NCBI GenBank assembly: GCA_900315055.1
Contig: OMXP01000005.1
Span: 1-64,000 of the forward strand
Length of the DNA: 64,000 nucleotides
Source: an uncultured Lachnospiraceae bacterium
GTDB taxonomy: Bacteria > Bacillota > Clostridia > Lachnospirales > Lachnospiraceae
Direction: 5' to 3'
Shown here: piece by piece, positions 1 through 7,782 of the stretch
Numbering within the stretch: position 1 is the stretch's first letter
Layout of the letters: the number at the start of each line of letters is the position of its first letter
Made by a program: the position numbers and the translations under genes
The notes under the pieces: model-generated
Told to the model about the DNA's origin: nothing
Database searches by the model: none
Seen by the model: the letters and a program-made list of their open reading frames with translations, nothing else

Positions 1-185
1 TTTGTACGCCCTGTGCAGAGCGGGCAGCTTGGAATCACCGCCCGGTGCAGACGTATCATGGCTCTGCTCACTGACGCCGCGTCGCTTCCGGCGCAGAACT
101 GATCAGGCGTTCCCTTTTAAGGTTCCCCAGATCAATCCCCTGGGCTTGCCCAGGGGTCAGTGAAATTCATGGAACAGGAATCAGA
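1..185. other. Gene-free edge segment with RNA-like nested helices
   Basis: No convincing reading frame is seen here. The first 110 bases fold on paper into a closed multi-branched shape. ACGCC (6-10) can pair with GGCGT (106-110), GCAGAGC (15-21) with GCTCTGC (61-67), GGGC (22-25) with GCCC (40-43), and CGCCG (75-79) with CGGCG (89-93). I could not match this to any RNA family I know (tmRNA, RNase P, SRP, 6S or common riboswitches). A second perfect hairpin, CCCCTGGGC/GCCCAGGGG, lies at 137-156, downstream of the protease gene's stop, but no T run follows it on either strand, so it is not a standard terminator. Confidence 0.3.
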
Positions 186-2090
186 TTACCACTGATTCCA
201 GGGGAACTGGTTGTAACCGCCTGCATTCCCGGACTCGGAAGACTCCTCCGTGGATTCCTCAGAGGAACTCTCATCGGACTGCTCCGTGGACTCATCGGAA
301 GAGCTCTCATCGGAGCTGTCGCCCGATGCGCTTCCGTCCCCGGTCCTGCCGGACTGTCTGCTGCTGCCCTTCTGCGCGTTCTCGATCGTCGAGGAATCGC
401 CGAGGGTCACGTCAACCGACGTCTCCTTGTAGCCGCCGCTCGTCTGGCGCTCCACGGTCAGGGTGACCGTATCGCCTGCCGCATAGTAGGTCAGCTGCTT
501 CTGCAGATCCTCCATGCTGGTGACCGTCGTCTTGTCGATGGCCGTGATGATGTCGCCGGCACGCAGATCGGAGTCTGCCGCACCGCCGCCGTCAATGATC
601 TCGGAGACATACACGCCTTCCGGCATGTTGTAGGCACTTGCCACCTGGCTCGTGACGGAAACACCGCTGATGCCAAGATAACCTCTGTCAGCCTCGGCGA
701 CCTTGGTCTTCGTGGTCTCGTTCATCAGGTTCTCGATGATCGGGATCGCTCTGGAGATCGGGATCGCATAGCACATGCCCTCGACCTGGGTTGCGGAGAG
801 CTTACTGGAGTTGATGCCGACCACATAACCGTTCTCATCGCAGAGCGCACCGCCGGAGTTTCCGGGGTTGATGGCCGCATCGGTCTGGATATAGGTGTTT
901 GTGAGGCCATCCTCGGTCTCAAGCTCACGGTTCAGGGCACTGACTACACCGACCGTCACGGACTGGCCATAGCCCAGTGCATTGCCGATGGCGATGACGG
1001 ACTGGCCGACCAGCAGCTCATCGGAATCCCCAAGCTCTGCCACGGAAATCTTATCCAACGTATCCTTGTCGAGATCCTTGAGGGAGACGGCGATGACCGC
1101 AAGGTCATTGTCCGAATCGGTTCCCTTGATGTTTGCCTCTGCCGTCGTCTCATCGATGAACTGCACCTGCAGGGAATCCTCATCGGCGACGACGTGGTTG
1201 TTGGTCACGATCAGAAGCTCATCGGAGGTCTTGGCGATGATGATGCCGGACCCCGTTGCGGTCTCCTCGGAGGAATAGGTCTGTCCGAAGAAATCCTGGC
1301 TCTGCTGTGTGTAATTGTTGTAGACGGAGACGATCGAAGGAAGAACCTTTGCGGCGACCTTCGTGACGTTGCTCTCCTGCCCTGCCTCATGGTGCTGGGT
1401 AAGAGAGGTGCCGTCCGACTCATCGGAAGACTCCGTGCTGCCCTCGGTTGCCGCAGCCTCGGTGTCCTCATCGGTGGAATCGATCGTGGTCTCCTCTTCC
1501 TCGGTATCCTCGGAAGTCGTGTCGGAAGACTCTTCATCGCTGTGATCGTCTGTGATCTCCCGCGATGTGGACGCACCCTCATCGGCGCTTGCCTCGGTCT
1601 TCGTGTCCTTCGTCAGGCTGTTGGTCGACAGGCGGCTGATGCCGTATCCGCCAAAGCCCGCGCAGAAACCGAAGATCACGCACAGAAGGACGGCGAACCA
1701 TGCCTTCTTGTGTTTTCTCTTCTTTCCGCCGTTATGATTGCCGTTGTTTCCGTTGGTATTCCAGTTATTGTTTGTGTTCCAGCCGTTGTTGTTATTGCCG
1801 CCGTTGCCGTTCCAGCCGCCGTTGCCGGCGTTGTTGTTATTCCCGTTCCAGCTGCTGTTACTGCTGTTCGCATTACCGTTTCCGCTGTAGTTTCCGGCAT
1901 TACTGCTGCTGTTCTGGGCACCGGTATTGGCGTTGGCACTGTTCTGGGCACCGGCAGTATCGGAATTCGTCTGCTGCTGGTCATTTGCCGTGTACTGATA
2001 ATTGCCGTTTCCGGTCTGGCTTGTCGTACCGGATTCGGTGTTTTCTTTCGGCTCCTCGTTCATTCCGGAACCTGTGGTATTCTCATCCAT
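186..2090 (-). CDS. htrA: HtrA/DegP-like membrane-anchored serine protease with PDZ domain
   Basis: Trypsin-like quality-control protease of the cell surface, 634 aa. The ATG at 2090 is chosen because GGGAGGT precedes it; the frame stays open upstream without protein-like sequence. Residues 1-122 are a Gly/Asn/Ser-rich, low-complexity cytoplasmic region. They are followed by KKRKHKK and one membrane span at about 131-150, then an acidic Ser/Thr/Glu linker. The protease domain shows the triad His299 (TNNHV), Asp329 (DNDLAV) and Ser412 (PGNSGGAL). One PDZ domain follows at about 465-560. The C-terminus is a Ser/Glu-rich tail ending in an aromatic NQFPWNQW. The family degrades or refolds misfolded exported proteins; a role in the glycan locus is only suggested by position. 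Confidence 0.93.
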   Translation of the reverse strand: MDENTTGSGMNEEPKENTESGTTSQTGNGNYQYTANDQQQTNSDTAGAQNSANANTGAQNSSSNAGNYSGNGNANSSNSSWNGNNNNAGNGGWNGNGGNNNNGWNTNNNWNTNGNNGNHNGGKKRKHKKAWFAVLLCVIFGFCAGFGGYGISRLSTNSLTKDTKTEASADEGASTSREITDDHSDEESSDTTSEDTEEEETTIDSTDEDTEAAATEGSTESSDESDGTSLTQHHEAGQESNVTKVAAKVLPSIVSVYNNYTQQSQDFFGQTYSSEETATGSGIIIAKTSDELLIVTNNHVVADEDSLQVQFIDETTAEANIKGTDSDNDLAVIAVSLKDLDKDTLDKISVAELGDSDELLVGQSVIAIGNALGYGQSVTVGVVSALNRELETEDGLTNTYIQTDAAINPGNSGGALCDENGYVVGINSSKLSATQVEGMCYAIPISRAIPIIENLMNETTKTKVAEADRGYLGISGVSVTSQVASAYNMPEGVYVSEIIDGGGAADSDLRAGDIITAIDKTTVTSMEDLQKQLTYYAAGDTVTLTVERQTSGGYKETSVDVTLGDSSTIENAQKGSSRQSGRTGDGSASGDSSDESSSDESTEQSDESSSEESTEESSESGNAGGYNQFPWNQW

Positions 2091-2226
2091 CGTGGTACCT
2101 CCCTGAGATGTAAGGTCAAAATCAATGTCTGCGCACTTTTCTTTCTGCAGACACCATGAGTATACCTGCCATTTGTGTCCATTCTGTGATAAACCTGAAA
2201 TTTCTCCAAAGGTCCTGTCAAAGTTC

Positions 2227-2265
2227 AAAAAGAGCCGAAATCCCGCATCTGCAGGACTCCGGCTC
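2227..2265 (-). terminator. Rho-independent terminator after the tandem-domain lipoprotein gene
   Basis: Read on the minus strand, GAGCCG...CGGCTC forms the outer stem (2260-2265 with 2232-2237), with an inner TCC/GGA pairing, followed by TTTTT (2231-2227). It lies 30-60 bases past the stop at 2293 and before the protease start at 2090, so the two genes are probably separate transcription units. Confidence 0.7.
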
Positions 2266-2292
2266 AGGGGCAATCCGTCATAAACCTGAAGA

Positions 2293-3303
2293 CTATTTCG
2301 TACTGAAATCGATCTTGTCCGACTGCGTGATCGGCATGTACGTATCCGCATCCGAGATGTTGAACACCAGCTGCACGTCGTCGACGCTCGTGATGCCGTT
2401 CTCGTCGAGATCGCTCTGCAGGATCGTGATCTCGTCTACAGCCATCTTCCCGGCATAGACCGTGCTGGAAAAGTACGGCGTCACCATGTAGCCGTTGATG
2501 GACATGTCGTCGCACTGAATGACAACGTTTTTGTCCGTCTTGTTCTCCAGATAGAGCACGATACCGGTCCCCCAGATGTCATCCTCATCCACGTACCGGC
2601 CGACGATCCGGATGCCGTCCTGATTGTAGAGCTCCTGTCCGTCATCGTTCGGGCTGGTATCCATGTCGTCGAAGTGGTTGGTTTTGATCGTCACCTTGTC
2701 CGCGGTGTAGGTGGTCTCGTAGGTATCGGGATCATACAGATGGAAGTAGATCTCGATCTGTCCCACGTTCGAGATGCCGGCGGATTCGAGCTCGTTGCTG
2801 TAGAGATCGAGCGTCTCGTTGGACTTCTTTCCCGCAGCCACCTCTTCCGCGAAGAGGTCGCTGATCATGTAGTCGTTCACGATGAGCGCCGTGCAGCCGA
2901 CCCCGACGTCCTTGTCCGAATCGTTGTCAATCTCCAGTCTGATCCCGTCGCCGAAGACCGTATCGGTCACGTACTCCTTTGCGATGACCGTGACACCCTC
3001 TGCGGAAAACAGGGTCTGCTCCTCGATCGTGGTGTCGGAAGAAGCCGTTTCCTCCGCGGCAGTCTCCGCTGTCGTCTCCGCCGCCGTGCTATCCTCGGCC
3101 GGTGCCTGTGCACTCTCTGCAGTGCTCCCCACAGACTCCCCCGCTGTCGTCTCCGTCTGCTGCGTGATCTCCTTCGTCCCCCTCTCCTCATCCGAAGATG
3201 AGCTGCCGGACGAGAGTGCCGCACAGCCGATGAACAGGACGATCACAAGAATCAGAACGACAATGAGCCCCGTGTGCTTTTTCTTCTTTTTCGCATCCCC
3301 CAT
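2293..3303 (-). CDS. Exported lipoprotein-like protein with two tandem copies of an unknown domain
   Basis: 336 aa, with GGGAGGAG five bases before the ATG. The basic start KKKKK is followed by a hydrophobic segment (about 12-30) ending in LFIGCAAL, which could serve as a lipobox (Cys about 27) or as a signal anchor. A Ser/Thr/Glu-rich linker runs to about 95. Two homologous repeats of roughly 110 aa follow. Both carry a V/I-rich first strand, a 'G(D/T)GI.L.(I/L)(D/E)N.(S/T)DK(D/N)V' motif, a '(V/I)N(D/G)YM(I/V)' motif and a 'D.DTY' motif near the end. The predicted fold is all-beta and extracytoplasmic, similar in style to DUF4352/DUF5067-type domains, but I do not recognise the exact family. 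Function unknown. It has its own terminator downstream. Confidence 0.8.
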   Translation of the reverse strand: MGDAKKKKKHTGLIVVLILVIVLFIGCAALSSGSSSSDEERGTKEITQQTETTAGESVGSTAESAQAPAEDSTAAETTAETAAEETASSDTTIEEQTLFSAEGVTVIAKEYVTDTVFGDGIRLEIDNDSDKDVGVGCTALIVNDYMISDLFAEEVAAGKKSNETLDLYSNELESAGISNVGQIEIYFHLYDPDTYETTYTADKVTIKTNHFDDMDTSPNDDGQELYNQDGIRIVGRYVDEDDIWGTGIVLYLENKTDKNVVIQCDDMSINGYMVTPYFSSTVYAGKMAVDEITILQSDLDENGITSVDDVQLVFNISDADTYMPITQSDKIDFSTK

Positions 3304-3383
3304 GATGTCTCCTCCCTCTTTGTGTAAGGTTTAAGACAAGTATAGGGAATATCGCGGCATCATCGGTGTCCCCAAAGGACACC

Positions 3384-4421
3384 TCACCAGGGAAGAAGTT
3401 TTTCGAGACTTGCCACCGCTCCGACAAGAACGAACACCATCAGGAAAAACCAGAGGAACCTCGAGAGAATGCGCACCCACCGTCTCCTATCCTGACAGCC
3501 CGGAAAGTGCGGCGAAAGGAAGGGTCCGTCGAAGAAAAGGTCCACACCGCACAGGTACAGCGCGATAAATACGATGCGATCCAGTATCGCCGTCGAGAGC
3601 TTGTGATCCGCCGGGCTGTAGGTGACAAAGAACAGGACAAAGATGGCATCGGAAGCAATCGCCACGGTCATCTTCCAGTCAGTTCCCGACCGAAAGCCCG
3701 GAATTCCAGGCTTCCGGTGCTGTGGCAGAGAACCCAGGATCCTCAAAATCGCGGTCTTCATCTCCAGAGCGCTCTGATAGCGCTCATCGGGGTCGAGGCG
3801 GGTTGCCTTTGCGGCGGCCTTCTGCAGGGGATCGGTCTCCCGGAAAAGTTCCCGGATCAGAACCCCCATCGCATAGAGATCCGTCCTTGCATCGCTCTGT
3901 CCGAAGCCGTACTGCTCCGGCGCGGCGCTTCCCTGCGTACCGATGAGAACCGTATCCCTTGTCTTTCCCTCCTGCGGGGTCTTTGCCGCATTGTAATCGA
4001 CAAGCTTTACCAGTCCCTCGTCGGTTCGGATGATGTTCGCGGGCTTGATGTCCCGGTGAATGATCTGCGGCCTTGCCGCATGGAGAAAGATGAGGGCATC
4101 GAGGAGCTGCAGGATCACGTCCGCCCGCTGGTTCCGGTTAAGGAGATCGTTTGCAAGGATATAGTCGAGACCGCACCCGGAGACGTACTCCTCCACCACG
4201 GTGAGGACACCGTTCTCCTCCTGAAGGGCATAGATCGTCGGCACGTGGGGATTTGCATGGTCCTTCAGGTACTGATAGATCGCCGTGCTGTAGAACGACA
4301 GACGCTTGACCATGACCACCCGCCCGGAGACCTTGTCCATCGCAAGGCTGTTGCGGGCGGATTCGTATTGATATAATGGCGTCAGGAAGAGGTTCTCTTC
4401 CTGAAAAGAGGTATCTTCCAT
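3384..4421 (-). CDS. Membrane-anchored Ser/Thr protein kinase (Hanks-type, DYN variant)
   Basis: 345 aa when started at the ATG at 4421, which has GGAG seven bases upstream. Visible kinase features: the lysine of VMVKR (K39), the catalytic loop HRDIKPAN (122-129), APE at 167-169, and DLYAMGV of helix F (181-187). The metal-binding motif normally DFG reads DYN (142-144). The Gly-rich loop is poorly preserved and the N-lobe is short. After the kinase domain come three hydrophobic segments (about 253-268, 281-297, 320-337), so the kinase faces the cytoplasm and is anchored by its C-terminus, with no sensor ectodomain. It is divergent from, and overlaps by two bases at the start with, an HTH gene. 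The kinase assignment is firm; its substrate is unknown. Confidence 0.88.
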   Translation of the reverse strand: MEDTSFQEENLFLTPLYQYESARNSLAMDKVSGRVVMVKRLSFYSTAIYQYLKDHANPHVPTIYALQEENGVLTVVEEYVSGCGLDYILANDLLNRNQRADVILQLLDALIFLHAARPQIIHRDIKPANIIRTDEGLVKLVDYNAAKTPQEGKTRDTVLIGTQGSAAPEQYGFGQSDARTDLYAMGVLIRELFRETDPLQKAAAKATRLDPDERYQSALEMKTAILRILGSLPQHRKPGIPGFRSGTDWKMTVAIASDAIFVLFFVTYSPADHKLSTAILDRIVFIALYLCGVDLFFDGPFLSPHFPGCQDRRRWVRILSRFLWFFLMVFVLVGAVASLEKLLPW

Positions 4422-4860
4422 GAAAGACTCCGACAGCATGAAAACAACACGTACCCTCGAGAACACACTCCATACGGTCTCGGATCTCGAGGGCCTTCAA
4501 GGGTATCTCACCGATCTTCCGAAGAAGAATCTGTCCTTTTCCGAGCTCTTCTTTTCCCTCGACAAGGTGAAGGCGATCGCCCCCGCAAAGCTGCAGAAGG
4601 ACGCCGACATCGAGCGCTCCCTCTACTATCACATCAAATCCGGTGCGAAGACGCCGGGGCGGGACAAGATCCTGCGCCTGTGCCTTGCGGCCGGCCTTGA
4701 CCTTACCGAGACCAGGCGCTGCCTCGAGGCGGGAAAGGCACCGCTTCTCTATGCAAAGAACCGGCGGGACGCCGTCATCAGCTACGCGATTCAGCAGGGA
4801 AAAGACGTCCTTTCGACGAACCTGCTGCTTACTTCCTACTCACTTCCCCCGCTCGAGTGA
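4420..4860 (+). CDS. XRE-like helix-turn-helix protein paired with the kinase
   Basis: 146 aa. AGAGG lies eight bases before the ATG at 4420; a second ATG at 4438 lacks a ribosome site. The protein has a short N-terminal helix region, then a segment (about 55-105) that reads like an atypical XRE HTH: 'ADIERSLYYHIKSGAKTP' then 'GRDKILRLCLAAGLDLTET'. A C-terminal part ('KNRRDAVISYAIQQG') resembles a small HTH-type family I know from Lachnospiraceae, where such genes sit beside Ser/Thr kinases. It probably binds DNA or acts as a kinase partner or substrate. Its start codon overlaps the kinase start codon on the other strand, and its 3' end overlaps the convergent small gene at 4829-5101 by 32 bases. 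Confidence 0.72.
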   Translation: MKDSDSMKTTRTLENTLHTVSDLEGLQGYLTDLPKKNLSFSELFFSLDKVKAIAPAKLQKDADIERSLYYHIKSGAKTPGRDKILRLCLAAGLDLTETRRCLEAGKAPLLYAKNRRDAVISYAIQQGKDVLSTNLLLTSYSLPPLE

Positions 4861-5101
4861 TTTTATCCGTCTCATCAAAGGGAAGAAACAGGGACGGATC
4901 GCAGGTGCTGCCCTCGTCGAGAGCATGCCTTATCAGGAACTCGTCCGGGGCATGAACGATCTTCTCCTGTCCCTTACTGTCACGGAGAACCACCCGGTCC
5001 ATGTCCGCGGTCCGAAGGACCTTTCCCTGCACGACCTCATCGGGCACGCCCTCGCACCCGTAGTCCGGTTCCTCAATCCGCACAATCGTCCACGTTTCCA
5101 T
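4829..5101 (-). CDS. Small conserved-looking protein, 90 aa
   Basis: The ATG at 5101 is preceded by AAGAAGG at good spacing and starts just after the stop (5103) of the upstream transglutaminase-like gene, so the two are co-transcribed. The first 60 residues look like a compact beta domain with an 'RIEEPDYGCEGVPD' motif and 'VVLRDSKGQEKIV'. The C-terminus is polar. I know no function for it. Its 3' end overlaps the convergent HTH gene by 32 bases. Confidence 0.6.
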   Translation of the reverse strand: METWTIVRIEEPDYGCEGVPDEVVQGKVLRTADMDRVVLRDSKGQEKIVHAPDEFLIRHALDEGSTCDPSLFLPFDETDKITRAGEVSRK

Positions 5102-5102
5102 T

Positions 5103-6323
5103 TCAGCCTTCTTTCAGAAATACCACTATCGTGTTCAGATCCGCATTCGTCGAATACTGAATCGCATTCACTCCGCCAAGGTACGAGTAGATCTCCTGCC
5201 GGTCGATGAGGTGCTCCACCATGCTGTTATAAATATCGTCATCCGCCGCCCGAAGCCGGATCACCCCGGAGCCGTCGGAAAGTTCCCCTGCGATCATGGA
5301 TTCGACCTGTGCCCCATCCCAGTCTGTAAGGCAGAGTCCCTCGTACACGTAGTAGTTGAGGGCGGTTGCCGTGCACTCTGGCAGGGCAATACTGCTGTCC
5401 GCCTGATGGGTCGGTGCAAGATCGTCCGTGGTGATCATCAGGTAGTCATAGTCCACCCAGTTGTCCTGCATCTCAATCCCGGTAAAGGATCCGTCCCCGA
5501 AGGTCGGATCCGCATAGTAATAGTCCCCGCCGGCATACACAAGATCCCAGGCGTGCCCGTCTCCGTTTGCCTCTCCCGTGACCAGCGTGCAGGGAATCCC
5601 GAGCCGAAGGCAAAGATACTGCATTGCCTTCGCATACCCGTTGCAGACCGAGGCGCCGTTCAGGAAAACCGAGAGAATGTTCTGGTTGTCCGGGGCGGAC
5701 GTATCGTAGTCCGTGTGCTGCACGACATAGTCGTAGGCGGCGCGGACCTTCTCAAAGTCGGAAAGATCCGGGGAGAGGGAGGAGGCAAAAGTCTCCACGA
5801 TATCGTCCACCCGGCTCTGGTCCGCTTCCTGCGTCTCCTTGTTCACGCTGAAGTTTCCGGAGACGGTAAGACGCGTCACGACGCCGTTTGCCATGTAGGA
5901 GTTCCACACATAGCCGGTGAGATAGAACAGCTCCGGGTGATCGGCGATGACGGCGGAAAAGACGGGTCCGAGATCGTTCTGGTTCAGCGTTGAGACCGTC
6001 ACTTCCTGCCGGGTCACAAAGCTCTCCATCATCTGCCGGTACAGCACCTGCCCCGCATCGCTCAGCTGTTCATAGCCATAGCCCGGGGTCTTCAGATACG
6101 GGACGAGATAGGAGTCCGCCTGTCCGGTGCTTTCCTCTTCCTGCTCTGTCGTCCCCGCCGGCTGCTCCGTCGTTTCCGTCTCCTGCGTCGTCTCCTGCTG
6201 CGGGATCGGTTCGACAAAGTCCGGAACCGCGTCCCCGCAGCCCGCAAGAAGAAGGGCCGCGGCGGCAAGAAGCGCCACGCTCTCTTTCCATGTCCTGTTT
6301 GGTTTTCGCAGGTCTGTTTTCAT
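5103..6323 (-). CDS. Transglutaminase-like lipoprotein
   Basis: 406 aa from the ATG at 6323; an upstream GTG at 6377 has no ribosome site and would hide the signal peptide. The N-terminus is a clear lipoprotein signal: basic start, hydrophobic stretch, lipobox LLAGC. A Thr/Glu/Gln-rich linker follows, then a transglutaminase-like cysteine-protease fold. The triad is visible as Cys in ASVCNGYA, His in GDGHAWDLV and Asp in YYADPTFGD. In bacteria such surface proteins are thought to act as proteases or crosslinkers; which one applies here cannot be told. The small 90-aa gene follows directly. Confidence 0.85.
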   Translation of the reverse strand: MKTDLRKPNRTWKESVALLAAAALLLAGCGDAVPDFVEPIPQQETTQETETTEQPAGTTEQEEESTGQADSYLVPYLKTPGYGYEQLSDAGQVLYRQMMESFVTRQEVTVSTLNQNDLGPVFSAVIADHPELFYLTGYVWNSYMANGVVTRLTVSGNFSVNKETQEADQSRVDDIVETFASSLSPDLSDFEKVRAAYDYVVQHTDYDTSAPDNQNILSVFLNGASVCNGYAKAMQYLCLRLGIPCTLVTGEANGDGHAWDLVYAGGDYYYADPTFGDGSFTGIEMQDNWVDYDYLMITTDDLAPTHQADSSIALPECTATALNYYVYEGLCLTDWDGAQVESMIAGELSDGSGVIRLRAADDDIYNSMVEHLIDRQEIYSYLGGVNAIQYSTNADLNTIVVFLKEG

Positions 6324-6398
6324 ACACAAAAAAGCTCCACGGGGAAAAGTATACCCGTGAAGCAAAAAGAACGCCACTGTTCGATTGTCAGGACGCGG

Positions 6399-6668
6399 TC
6401 AGGGCTCGTCCTCCTTCAGGACGCGGAAGTCCAGAAAGTCAAACGGAATCTCCTCGACGAAGGAGTCCTGCGTGAAGCGGCATCTGCCGCGCTGCCGGAA
6501 GTCCTTCTCATTCTGCGAGAGCCAGATCGGAACCGCCAGATCCAGCTCATGGCAGACTTCCTGCAGACAGCGCAGAACCTTGTGGGTTCTGGTATCGTCC
6601 GTGACATCCTCCGCCACGGCATCCCGGATCACATGTCCGTCCTTCATTTCTCTGGCCCAGAGTTTCAT
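6399..6668 (-). CDS. Small conserved hypothetical protein, 89 aa
   Basis: It starts 7 bases after the galE stop and has no clear ribosome site, so translation is probably coupled to galE. The sequence has features of a small conserved Firmicute protein: an 'WAREMKDGHVIRDAV' start, a 'DDTRTHKVL' motif, 'LAVPIWL' and 'RFTQDSFVE'. Predicted soluble and mixed alpha/beta. The function is unknown; the position at the end of the galE operon is the only hint. Confidence 0.7.
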   Translation of the reverse strand: MKLWAREMKDGHVIRDAVAEDVTDDTRTHKVLRCLQEVCHELDLAVPIWLSQNEKDFRQRGRCRFTQDSFVEEIPFDFLDFRVLKEDEP

Positions 6669-6675
6669 AAATCAA

Positions 6676-7692
6676 TCAGTCGTCATACCCGTTCGGGTTC
6701 ATCTTCTGCCAGCGCCAGGAGTCCTCGCACATCTGACGGATGTCATACTGTGCCTCCCAGCCGAGCTCATCCTTTGCCTTCTTCGCACTGCAGTAGCAGG
6801 TCGCGATATCGCCCGCACGTCTCGGATCAATGACGTAGGGGATCTTGATGCCGGTTGCCGCCTCGAAGTTCTTCACGATATCGAGCACGCTGTAGCCGTG
6901 TCCGGTGCCGAGGTTGTAGATGTTGAGGCCGGAGCCGGGGGCAAGCTTCTTCAGGGCTGCGACATGTCCCTTTGCAAGGTCCACCACGTGGATGTAGTCG
7001 CGGACACCCGTTCCATCCGGCGTGTCATAGTCATTGCCGAAGACATGAAGCTTCTCGAGCTTTCCGACGGCCACCTGCGTGATGTAGGGCATCAGGTTGT
7101 TCGGGATGCCGTTCGGGTTCTCGCCGATGAGGCCGCTCTTGTGCGCGCCGATCGGGTTGAAGTAGCGAAGCAGCAGCACGTTCCAGGTCGGATCTGCGTG
7201 GTGCAGGTCCATGAGGATCTGCTCGATCATCCACTTCGTCCAGCCGTACGGATTGGTGCAGGTGCCCTTCGGGCACTCCTCGGTGATCGGGACAAATGCG
7301 GGATCGCCGTAGACCGTTGCGGAAGACGAGAAGATGATGTTCTTGCAGTCATGCTTTCTCATCACATCGACAAGGGTCAGGGTTCCCGTGATGTTGTTGT
7401 CGTAGTACTCCCACGGCTTCTTCACGGACTCGCCGACGGCCTTGAGTCCTGCAAAGTGAATCACGGCCTCGGGCTTCTCCGCCTCGAAGACCTTGTTCAG
7501 GCCCTCGCGGTCGCGGATATCGACCTCGTAGAATGCGGGTCTCTTTCCCGTGATCTTCTCGATGCGGTCGATGACCTTGGGATTTGCGTTGTAGAGGTTG
7601 TCCAGGATCACCGGCTCGTGACCTGCCTCAATCAGCTCCACCACGGTGTGGCTTCCGATAAAACCTGCTCCTCCGGTTACCAGAATCTTCAT
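6676..7692 (-). CDS. galE: UDP-glucose 4-epimerase GalE
   Basis: Interconverts UDP-glucose and UDP-galactose (some members also UDP-GlcNAc/GalNAc) in the cytoplasm. 338 aa, the usual length. The ATG at 7692 has AAGGAGG upstream. Short-chain dehydrogenase features: GGAGFIG NAD-binding motif at 7-13, SSSATVYG at about 122-129, and the catalytic pair Tyr149/Lys153 (YGWTK). The 'RYFNPIGAHKSG' and 'RDYIHVVDLA' motifs are typical of GalE. It lies just after a uridylyltransferase gene, so together they supply UDP-hexoses for the glycan clusters. Confidence 0.95.
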   Translation of the reverse strand: MKILVTGGAGFIGSHTVVELIEAGHEPVILDNLYNANPKVIDRIEKITGKRPAFYEVDIRDREGLNKVFEAEKPEAVIHFAGLKAVGESVKKPWEYYDNNITGTLTLVDVMRKHDCKNIIFSSSATVYGDPAFVPITEECPKGTCTNPYGWTKWMIEQILMDLHHADPTWNVLLLRYFNPIGAHKSGLIGENPNGIPNNLMPYITQVAVGKLEKLHVFGNDYDTPDGTGVRDYIHVVDLAKGHVAALKKLAPGSGLNIYNLGTGHGYSVLDIVKNFEAATGIKIPYVIDPRRAGDIATCYCSAKKAKDELGWEAQYDIRQMCEDSWRWQKMNPNGYDD

Positions 7693-7782
7693 GTCTGTTT
7701 CCTCCTTTTCACCCACTATCCTGCGCTTTTTAAGCTCCCTTTACAATCCACCTTTGTCCCGGCGGTTTGCACTTTTGATGCA

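Noticed and set aside
137-156. Perfect 9-base-stem hairpin as terminator of the protease gene
   Set aside because: No T run follows on either strand, so it was described but not called a terminator.
4643-5209. 188-codon plus-strand frame overlapping the HTH gene end
   Set aside because: It is a shifted frame of the HTH gene plus antisense of the small 90-aa gene; the translation is Arg/Ser-rich and no ribosome site is present.
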